Of a stretch of DNA of 64,000 nucleotides, positions 36,562 to 44,230 are shown one piece after another. Numbering within the stretch: position 1 is the first letter of the stretch; every line of letters begins with the position of its first letter. The stretch spans positions 20,764 through 84,763 of the forward strand of contig NZ_JASBRQ010000078.1 in NCBI RefSeq assembly GCF_030149425.1, given 5' to 3'. The stretch is from Maricaulis sp. (GTDB taxonomy: Bacteria; Pseudomonadota; Alphaproteobacteria; Caulobacterales; Maricaulaceae). Both the position numbers and the translations under genes were made by a program. The notes under the pieces are model-generated. The model worked only from the letters and a program-made list of their open reading frames with translations. It had not been told where the DNA came from and made no database searches.

Positions 36562-38618
36562 CCAAGTTGCAGCTGGACGGGGATATCAGCGCGGTGGTCC
36601 TGGAACAGGCCGAGACGGGCTCTGTCCACTTCAACTGGATCGCGCAAAAGGCCCTGGCCGGGATGACCCCGCCCGCGGTGTTCCAGCGCCTTCCGGCAAG
36701 TCCCGACATCCCCGCCGGGCCCAGCCTGATGCCCGAACATGGGAGCGGGTTTCACGGCATCGCCCAGATCGAGGCGCATTGCACAGCCACGCAGCGGCGC
36801 GTGCGGCTGGGCCGGCCGGTGCTTGAAGACAAAGGCAGTAGCCTATGCGTTACCGCGCGCGACGCGGCGCTCGGGATCGAGGTCGCAACCGCGTTCAGCT
36901 TCAGCGGCGATGCGCTTGTTGTGAACACCACACTCACACACACCGGCAACAGCCCGATCGATATTCGCCGAGCCGCAAGCGCCTTGCTGCCGGCACCCGA
37001 CTGGGCCGCTGAAATCATCACCCATTCGGGAGCCTGGGGCCGGGAAGGCCATGAAGAGCGGCGCAAATGGGATACCGGCCGGATCGAGCAACTCGGCCGT
37101 GGCGGACGCCCCGGTTTTGACGGCGGACCGACCCTCAGCCTCACAGAACCTGCGGGCTGCGAAATCCGGGGTCGCTGGCTCACCTTGCATCTCGCCTGGT
37201 CCGGCCCGTTCACCCTGGCCGCTGAAAGGGCGACCGATGGCAGCGCCCAGATCCTGGCGGAGCGGCGTTTTGCGCCGGGCGAGATCCGGCTCAACCCCGG
37301 TGCCAGCATGGCGCTACCGGAGGCTATGCTGGCGCTCTCCGGGACCGGCCGCAATCAGATGCGCACGACACTGAACACGGCCCTGCGCAAGACCGGCCGC
37401 ACCCTTGTCAGGCCAGTTCATTTCAACACCTGGGAAGCCCGTTATTTCGAGGTCGATGAAGCGAGCTGCATCGCCCTCGCGAAGGACGCCGCAGCGCTGG
37501 GTGCAGAGCGTTTCGTGCTTGATGATGGCTGGTTCAAGGGCCGCAGGAATGATCAGACCAGCCTGGGAGACTGGACGGTCGACACCGCCCAATTCCCCAA
37601 CGGGCTTGGCCCGCTGATCGACGCAGTCAAGACGGCGTGCATGGAGTTTGGCCTGTGGCTGGAGCCGGAAATGGTCAGCCCCGATAGCGATCTTTACCGG
37701 GCCCACCCGGACTGGGTGCTGGGCTGGCCAGACGCGCCGCTGGCGACCGGGCGCAACCAGCTGGTGCTCGACCTGGCTTTGCCGGAGGTCTGCGACCATC
37801 TTTTTACCAGCATCGCCGCGCTGCTTGATACCTATGAAATCGGCTATCTGAAATGGGACTGCAATCGCGATCTCTATCCGGCCACGCGCGACGGCGTTGA
37901 ACGTCCCGGGGCGCAAACCGAAGCGCTATACAGCCTGCTCGACCGGCTGCGGGCGGCCTATCCGGTGGAGATTGAAAGCTGCGCCAGTGGCGGCGGCCGT
38001 ATCGATGCCGGAATTGCCCGCCGGACCGACCGTTTCTGGGCCAGTGACGCGACTGATGCCATCGACCGGCTCAGGATCCAGCGCGCCGCCGGCCTCATCA
38101 TGCCGCAGGAGCGCCTCGGCTGCCATGTCGGCCCCAGCCCCAATCCGATGACCGGTCGCCAGCTCCCCATGAGCTTCCGGGTTTTGGCCGCCTTCTTCGG
38201 CCATTTCGGTATCGAGGCCGATCCGGCGCGTTTCAGCGACACCGAGCGCGCCATCCTGAAGCGCGGCATCGACCTTTACAAAGCCCATCGCCACTGGATG
38301 CATGCCGGTCAGCTCGTCATGGCCAGCGATCCGGCCGATGATCCGGACGTGCAGATCGTAATCTCGGATGATCAATCCCGGGCGCTTGTCCGCATCATGC
38401 GGACAGACACGCCGAAACGCCCGCTGCAACCGCGCTTGCGCTTGACCGGGCTCGATCATGATACCTGCTACTCCCTGGTAGAATTTGCCCTCGAGGGCGA
38501 ACCTGTTGAATGGCCATTAGGTGAATACAGCGGTCTCGGATTGATGACGGAGGGGCTTAACCTCGACCCGGGCCGAGCCTTGACCGGACGGCTGATCTAT
38601 CTCGAAAGGACAGGCTGA
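36558..38618 (+). CDS. Alpha-galactosidase, glycoside hydrolase family 36
   Basis: A 686-residue GH36 enzyme. The N-terminal beta-supersandwich domain is followed by a (beta/alpha)8 barrel with FVLDDGWFKGRRND, LWLEPEMVSPDSDLY, the nucleophile Asp in YLKWDCNRD and the acid/base Asp near ASDATDAID. No signal peptide is present, so it acts in the cytoplasm on imported alpha-galactosides such as melibiose or raffinose. It shares overlapping start and stop codons with its neighbours. Confidence 0.93.
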   Translation: MTKLQLDGDISAVVLEQAETGSVHFNWIAQKALAGMTPPAVFQRLPASPDIPAGPSLMPEHGSGFHGIAQIEAHCTATQRRVRLGRPVLEDKGSSLCVTARDAALGIEVATAFSFSGDALVVNTTLTHTGNSPIDIRRAASALLPAPDWAAEIITHSGAWGREGHEERRKWDTGRIEQLGRGGRPGFDGGPTLSLTEPAGCEIRGRWLTLHLAWSGPFTLAAERATDGSAQILAERRFAPGEIRLNPGASMALPEAMLALSGTGRNQMRTTLNTALRKTGRTLVRPVHFNTWEARYFEVDEASCIALAKDAAALGAERFVLDDGWFKGRRNDQTSLGDWTVDTAQFPNGLGPLIDAVKTACMEFGLWLEPEMVSPDSDLYRAHPDWVLGWPDAPLATGRNQLVLDLALPEVCDHLFTSIAALLDTYEIGYLKWDCNRDLYPATRDGVERPGAQTEALYSLLDRLRAAYPVEIESCASGGGRIDAGIARRTDRFWASDATDAIDRLRIQRAAGLIMPQERLGCHVGPSPNPMTGRQLPMSFRVLAAFFGHFGIEADPARFSDTERAILKRGIDLYKAHRHWMHAGQLVMASDPADDPDVQIVISDDQSRALVRIMRTDTPKRPLQPRLRLTGLDHDTCYSLVEFALEGEPVEWPLGEYSGLGLMTEGLNLDPGRALTGRLIYLERTG

Positions 38619-40558
38619 TGCGCCTCGGTGTCTGCTACTATCCCGAACACTGGCCGCGCGAACGCTGGGCCGCAGATGCCCGCCAGATGGCCGAGCTGGG
38701 CATCAGCCATGTTCGCATCGGCGAGTTTGCCTGGGCCCGCTTCGAACCGGAACCGGGACGCTATGACTGGGGCTGGTTCGATGACGCCATCGCGACCCTG
38801 CACGCCGCCGGCCTGAAACTCATCCTTGGCACCCCCACAGCGACCCCGCCGAAATGGCTGGTTGATCGCGACCCGTCCATGCTGGCGGTCGACGCCGATG
38901 GCCAGGTCCGCGGCTTTGGCTCGCGGCGGCATTATTGCTTCTCCAGCGCCAGCTATCGGGCCGAATGCCGGCGCATCGTCACGGCCATGGCGGAGCGCTA
39001 TGGCGAACATCCCGCCGTGGTGATGTGGCAAACCGACAATGAATATGGCTGTCATGACACGGTGGAGAGCTATTCCGGCAGCGCCCGTGAGGCCTTCCGC
39101 GACTGGCTGGCAGCCCGCTATGGCGGTGTCGCTACCCTCAACGCGGCCTGGGGCAATGTCTTCTGGTCGATGGCGTATCGCAGTTTCGACGAAGTCGACC
39201 CGCCTGTCGGCACCGTTACCGAACCCAACCCGTCTCATGTCGTGGATTATCAGCGCTTTTGTTCCGACCAGGTCGCCAGCTTCAATGCCGAACAAGTCGA
39301 GATATTGCGCCGGCTCAGCCCGGGGCGTGAGATCACGCACAACTTCATGGGCGCCTTCACGGCTTTTGATCATCACAAGGTCGGCGGCGATATCGATCTG
39401 GCGACATGGGACAGCTATCCGCTGGGCTTCCTCGATATGTCGCCCTTTCCTGAGGACATGAAGCAGCGCTATCTGCGCCAGGGACATCCTGACTTCCAGG
39501 CGTTTCACCACGACCTCTATCGTGGCTGTTCGGCCAAATGGGGGGTGATGGAACAACAGCCCGGTCCGGTGAACTGGGCCCCGAACAATCCGGCACCGCT
39601 CGACGGCATGGTGCGGTTATGGAGCCTTGAAGCGTTTGCTCACGGCGCTGATCTGGTGAGCTGGTTCCGCTGGCGGCAATGTCCTTACGCGCAGGAACAG
39701 ATGCATGCAGGCCTGTTGCGGGTCGATGCCGAGCCGGCTCCGGCATTCGCGGAAGCCAGGGCGGTGGCGCGCGATCTAGAAGCGATCAAGAATGAGGTAA
39801 CGAAACCCGCCCGGGTGGCGCTGATCTGGTCCTATGACGGGCAATGGATTCACCACGCCCAGCCGCAGGGCGCGGGGCTCGACCTTTTACGCCAGAGTTT
39901 TGAAACCTACGCGGTCTTGCGGCGTTTGGGCCTCGACATCGACATTGTCTCACCCAGCGCAGAGCTCGGCGATTACGGGATGATCATCCTGCCCGGCCTG
40001 CCTCATCTCCCGGATGCGCTGATGGCCAGTCTTAAATCCAGTTCTGCGCAGATCGTGGCGCTGTGCCGGACAGGGTCGAAGACGCAGAGTTTCCAGATCC
40101 CGTCGAACCTCGCTCCGGGGGCCTTGCAGGACGTGCTCGACCTCAAGGTCACACGGGTTGAGAGCCTGCGCGAGGGGATTGTTGAACCGGTCGAGATGCA
40201 CGGCGAGCAGCGGGGTGTGGAACGTTGGCGCGAAGCGGTGGAAACCACCCTGCCAGCACGGGCGCGCTATGCAGACGGCGAACCGTTCTGGATCCAGGAT
40301 GGGACGGTGTCCTATCTGGCCGGCTGGCCGCAGACGGAGCTGCTGGGGCATATCCTCGCCACGCTCGCACTTGAGGCCGGTATCGAGCTGGTGCTCACCC
40401 ATGAGGATGTACGCTTGCGCAACCTCGGCAATCTCCGTTTTGCCTTCAATTACGGGCCCGAAGCGGTCAGCCTGTCCGGCATGGCTCCGGACGGCGTCGA
40501 TTATGTCCTCGGCGGACCGGACCTGGCGCCCGCTGGCGTGGCGGCCTGGCGCATCTAG
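38618..40558 (+). CDS. Beta-galactosidase, glycoside hydrolase family 42
   Basis: A 646-residue GH42 enzyme. It begins GVCYYPEHWPRERW, with VRIGEFAWARFEP typical of the family. The acid/base Glu is in WQTDNEYGC and the nucleophile Glu in VMEQQPGPVNW. Trimerisation and C-terminal beta domains follow. It lacks a signal peptide and would hydrolyse imported beta-galactosides, feeding galactose to GalK and GalT. Its stop overlaps that of the convergent symporter. Confidence 0.93.
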   Translation: MRLGVCYYPEHWPRERWAADARQMAELGISHVRIGEFAWARFEPEPGRYDWGWFDDAIATLHAAGLKLILGTPTATPPKWLVDRDPSMLAVDADGQVRGFGSRRHYCFSSASYRAECRRIVTAMAERYGEHPAVVMWQTDNEYGCHDTVESYSGSAREAFRDWLAARYGGVATLNAAWGNVFWSMAYRSFDEVDPPVGTVTEPNPSHVVDYQRFCSDQVASFNAEQVEILRRLSPGREITHNFMGAFTAFDHHKVGGDIDLATWDSYPLGFLDMSPFPEDMKQRYLRQGHPDFQAFHHDLYRGCSAKWGVMEQQPGPVNWAPNNPAPLDGMVRLWSLEAFAHGADLVSWFRWRQCPYAQEQMHAGLLRVDAEPAPAFAEARAVARDLEAIKNEVTKPARVALIWSYDGQWIHHAQPQGAGLDLLRQSFETYAVLRRLGLDIDIVSPSAELGDYGMIILPGLPHLPDALMASLKSSSAQIVALCRTGSKTQSFQIPSNLAPGALQDVLDLKVTRVESLREGIVEPVEMHGEQRGVERWREAVETTLPARARYADGEPFWIQDGTVSYLAGWPQTELLGHILATLALEAGIELVLTHEDVRLRNLGNLRFAFNYGPEAVSLSGMAPDGVDYVLGGPDLAPAGVAAWRI

Positions 40559-41994
40559 CGCGGCAGGCCGACAAACTCTTCCCGATTGCCCAACACCAGC
40601 CGGTTGTAGACGAGCGCGATGGTGATCGAGGCAATAAGCGTGATCAGCATCAGGTGGATGTAGTGCAAGGGCGTCCACAGGAAGGTGAAACCGGCATAAA
40701 GCACCGTACCCGACAAGACGCCTGTCATGGCCGCGCCGGCACCGACATTGCGGAAGACCAGCCCGACGATAAAGGCCGACAGGATCGGCATCGACAACAG
40801 GCCGAAGAGTTGCTGCACCAGGTTGATGATGCTCTCAGCGCTTTGATAGATCGGGACCAGCGCGATCGAGCTGGCGACAAAGCCCAGCGTGATGATCATG
40901 TTCATGCGGCCGACATTCGGTGTTGAATCGAAATAGCTCTCATGAATGTCGAGCACGTAGAGCGTGGTCGAGGAGTTCAGGACCGAGTTGAAACTGGTCA
41001 GGACCGCTGCAGCAATCATGGCGGCGAAGGCGCCGGACAGCCAGGGCGGCAGCACTGCAGCGACAATCTGGCCGTAAGCCGCGTCACCGACATCGCCGAA
41101 CAGCTTGTAGGCCGCAATGCCCGGGATCACCACGATCGCCGGGACGATCAGCAAGCGGATACCGGCCGCCGCGAGCACGCCCTTCTGGGCCTCTTTCAGG
41201 CTCTTCGCCGCCATGGCACGCTGGGTAATGGTCTGATTGGTGCTCCAGTAAAAAATCTGGATGAAGATCATCCCGGTGAGCAGGGTATGCCAGGGAATGG
41301 GCGAGTCATTATCACCGACCAGGGTCAGCCGTTCGGCGGGAATGCCCGAGAAGTCAAAATCGATGGCTTTCAAGGCCAGGACCACCACCAGGACCGCGAC
41401 ACCAAGCACGCCAACGCCTGAAATCGCATCCGACACGGCGACCGCACGCAGGCCCCCGAAAACCGCATAGGCCGAGCCGATCAGCGCCAGGGGTATGGCG
41501 AAAGTGAGGATCGGCCAGTCCACTCCGAACATGGATTTGAGGAATAGCGAGCCGGTGTAGAGCATCACGGGCAGGAAGACGATGACATTGCCCGCAAGGA
41601 AGAGAAAGGCAATCAAGGCCCTGATATTCTTATCGTTATAACGCTGCCCCAGAAGCTCCGTCGTGGTCCGGCAGTTATTCTTGTAATAGATGGGTAGGAA
41701 GACAAAGGCGAGGATGATCAACCCGGCGACGGCGGCAAGCTCCCACCAGGCGAGCAGCAGCATCTGATTGCCGTTCATGCCCACAAGCTGGTCCGTCGAC
41801 AGATTGGTCAGCGTGATCGAACCCGCCACCAGGATCCAGCCCAGACTCCGGCCGGCCAGGAAATACTCGCTTTCATCGTCCGTCGCCGTCTTCTTCATCG
41901 CCGAGACCCGCCACCAGGTCAGCGCCCCGATGGCTATGGTAAGCGCAGCGAAAATACCCAGCTGCAACGGATCGAGCGCGAATGAATCGGTCAT
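40555..41994 (-). CDS. Sodium/sugar symporter, SSS family (SGLT-like)
   Basis: A 479-residue solute:sodium symporter with about 13 to 14 membrane helices. It has the SSS segments FLAGRSLGWILVAGSITLTNLS and FNSVLNSSTTLYVLDI, with FYWSTNQTITQRAMAAKS between them. The layout is close to bacterial Na+/galactose carriers. It is convergent with the galactoside operon and most likely imports galactose or galactosides. GGGGGAGA precedes the ATG. Confidence 0.9.
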   Translation of the reverse strand: MTDSFALDPLQLGIFAALTIAIGALTWWRVSAMKKTATDDESEYFLAGRSLGWILVAGSITLTNLSTDQLVGMNGNQMLLLAWWELAAVAGLIILAFVFLPIYYKNNCRTTTELLGQRYNDKNIRALIAFLFLAGNVIVFLPVMLYTGSLFLKSMFGVDWPILTFAIPLALIGSAYAVFGGLRAVAVSDAISGVGVLGVAVLVVVLALKAIDFDFSGIPAERLTLVGDNDSPIPWHTLLTGMIFIQIFYWSTNQTITQRAMAAKSLKEAQKGVLAAAGIRLLIVPAIVVIPGIAAYKLFGDVGDAAYGQIVAAVLPPWLSGAFAAMIAAAVLTSFNSVLNSSTTLYVLDIHESYFDSTPNVGRMNMIITLGFVASSIALVPIYQSAESIINLVQQLFGLLSMPILSAFIVGLVFRNVGAGAAMTGVLSGTVLYAGFTFLWTPLHYIHLMLITLIASITIALVYNRLVLGNREEFVGLPR

Positions 41995-42070
41995 GAAAAT
42001 CTCCCCCGGGCGAACCGTGGAGAATTTCCGCGCCCTTCACAAGGTGATGCAGCAAGAGATCTGTTGGGCG

Positions 42071-43228
42071 TCAGCCGGAAAACAGCCCCGCTACGGCCTG
42101 GGAAAGGGCCTGGGCAGAGGCGGGCGCGGCTTCATCTCCGACCAATTGCACGATCACCTGCCCGGAGCCCGGCCGGCACACCAGCATTTGCCCGCCATCA
42201 CCCTCAGCATAGAAGCCAATGGCCGAGCCGGCTGCGCGCCGGGCGTCCGGCAAGCCGCGGCGCCAGGTATTGTCATGCCAAAGCTCGATTGCGCCTTCAC
42301 GGCCCGAGCTCGACAGGGGCAAGAGCGCATCGGTCGCAGCGGCCAGCAATTCCTCGACGCTGTACCCGCTTCCCATCAATCCCGACATGCGTTCCAACAC
42401 GGCCTCGTCGAGAGGTGGATCGGCGCTTTTCCAGGCCCCGACGACCTCCTCATCAATGGCGAAGCGCTCATCGGCCGGGTATAGGAGCCACCACAGCAAG
42501 CCATAATCCAGACGGGTGCGATGCGGGTCATCCGCCGCCGCGGGCGGTATGGGAGTGGTGGACCGCGCGCGCCAGTCAGCCGCAAGCAAGCGCTGACCGT
42601 GCCAGTGTCCGTCCCCGTTTATCAGGCGGCCGATATCTGCCAGCGCGCGTGGCGACAGGCGGCATCCGCTCATCCCCAGAGGATTGCCGGCCAGGTCGCT
42701 CTTCCAGTCCCAATCCGAAATCTCCAGCGGATCGAACAACAGTTCGCGTACAACATCGAGGAAGGGGGCCCCGGTCACGCGGCGAACGAATTCGGGCAAG
42801 AGATTGGTCGCAGCGTTGTTGTAGGCGAAACGCTGGCCAGGCTCCTCCACAAGATCGAGATCGAGCGCAAACCCAACCACATCTCCGGACGCGAAAACGG
42901 TTTCCGAATGTGCTGTGGCGTCGAGACCGGTCGTCTGGGCCATGAGTTGGCGCAGGGTTATGCCAGCCTTGGTCGTCTGCTTCCACTCGTCAAATATGTC
43001 ACCAAGCAAAAGGTCGGCGTCACTGAGCAAGCCGGCATACTCAAGCCGGCCAAGCAGGACGGAAATCACCGACTTGGTGACAGATCTGAGGTCGAACAGA
43101 TCTGGTGCCCGCGGCGAACGCCAATCAACCACCAGTGCGTCATGCTCGAAGACGACCAGCGCGTCACACACCGGCGATGACAGGTCCTGTATGAAGGCTT
43201 CGATCTTGGAATCGCTGGGCTGAGGCAT
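42071..43228 (-). CDS. Serine hydrolase, beta-lactamase/class C-like
   Basis: A 385-residue SxxK hydrolase. The catalytic motif is RSVTKS (Ser49, Lys52), followed by YNN near residue 129 as the Tyr-x-Asn element. No export signal is seen, unlike most class C beta-lactamases, so a cytoplasmic esterase or peptidase is more likely. The ATG at 43228 is preferred to a TTG at 43264. It lies 72 bases after the unknown gene of the lanthipeptide cluster and could be a fourth member, perhaps a peptidase, but this is only positional. Confidence 0.8.
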   Translation of the reverse strand: MPQPSDSKIEAFIQDLSSPVCDALVVFEHDALVVDWRSPRAPDLFDLRSVTKSVISVLLGRLEYAGLLSDADLLLGDIFDEWKQTTKAGITLRQLMAQTTGLDATAHSETVFASGDVVGFALDLDLVEEPGQRFAYNNAATNLLPEFVRRVTGAPFLDVVRELLFDPLEISDWDWKSDLAGNPLGMSGCRLSPRALADIGRLINGDGHWHGQRLLAADWRARSTTPIPPAAADDPHRTRLDYGLLWWLLYPADERFAIDEEVVGAWKSADPPLDEAVLERMSGLMGSGYSVEELLAAATDALLPLSSSGREGAIELWHDNTWRRGLPDARRAAGSAIGFYAEGDGGQMLVCRPGSGQVIVQLVGDEAAPASAQALSQAVAGLFSG

Positions 43229-43300
43229 GGCCGATAGCTTTGCTGCCCGCTTGCAAAAGAGCAAGCTGTGAGTGTTATCGGCAGGCTTGGGGGCAGAGAG

Positions 43301-44230
43301 TCAGCCTTGCTCGATCGTCTCGCCAGTCTCGTTCTCAACCAGGCGCAGGATTCGCCGCCAGGTCATCGGTAGATCGCCGGGGCCGCCCCCCAGATATCGA
43401 GAGGCAGCGGCCAGTAATGCATCCAGCTCAGCGCCGGGCATAGCGGCGCAGAAACGCCGCACGGCCTGCGCGCGCTCGGGCAATCTGTCCGCCAAGCCCT
43501 CCCATATCGGGCGCGCATCGAGGGATAGGGTCATGGAGCGCGCACGAGCATCGGCGCAGGTGCTGACGATTTCCGACATCAACTGGTCGGTGAGGAAGAC
43601 CCGTTCATCACGCCGCAAGTCTGTCTTGGGCTCGGGATCGATCCGCGTGTCTTCACCCAGCGGCCATGGCGCGTCTTTACTCCAGCAATAATCGAGGAGC
43701 TGGTCACACAGAGCAATTGCGCCGCGATGATCCCCCAGCGCCCAGACCAGTCGGGCCACATTGCGCGCCAGATGGACGCGGCGCATGGCCACGCTGTGAT
43801 CAAATTCCAGCGCCAGTGTTCGGCAATGCCGCAAGGCGCTGAGCATCTCCTCCTTCGCCGCCTCATGATGCGCCTCGACATGCTCCACGAAACCAGCGGC
43901 GGCGGCGTGGAATGAAGCGGCACTGACCTGGCCTTCCCGGTCCTCGATCCGAGAGGCAATGAGCGCGCTGGCCTCATCGAGAAGCCCCCGGGCTCGACGG
44001 GTCTGCGCTTTGCGCGCAAACACAAGCGCCTGTTCGCGCAACTGTGTCGCTTCGTTGAGGGCTTCCATGTCCGCCCTGGACACACGGCGGGAGAGATCGG
44101 CGACATAGCGCGCACTCTGGCGCTTCTCCATATTGGCTATGCGCGGGGCCGGGCGATCTGTGCCAGCAGAATAGGCGCGACGGACCTGATCCAGCGCTGT
44201 GGCGGAAAACTGGGCGGTGAGCAGATTCAT
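43301..44230 (-). CDS. Protein of unknown function coupled to the lanthipeptide synthetase
   Basis: A 309-residue, largely helical protein with no signal peptide, membrane segment or motif I recognise. Repeated Ala/Arg/Glu-rich helices (about 55-215) look TPR-like or like a four-helix bundle. Its ATG overlaps the synthetase TGA (ATGA), so the two are translationally coupled and probably act together. Possible roles are a scaffold, a leader-binding partner or an immunity protein. It is not a transporter, peptidase or known lanthipeptide accessory enzyme by sequence. Confidence 0.75.
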   Translation of the reverse strand: MNLLTAQFSATALDQVRRAYSAGTDRPAPRIANMEKRQSARYVADLSRRVSRADMEALNEATQLREQALVFARKAQTRRARGLLDEASALIASRIEDREGQVSAASFHAAAAGFVEHVEAHHEAAKEEMLSALRHCRTLALEFDHSVAMRRVHLARNVARLVWALGDHRGAIALCDQLLDYCWSKDAPWPLGEDTRIDPEPKTDLRRDERVFLTDQLMSEIVSTCADARARSMTLSLDARPIWEGLADRLPERAQAVRRFCAAMPGAELDALLAAASRYLGGGPGDLPMTWRRILRLVENETGETIEQG

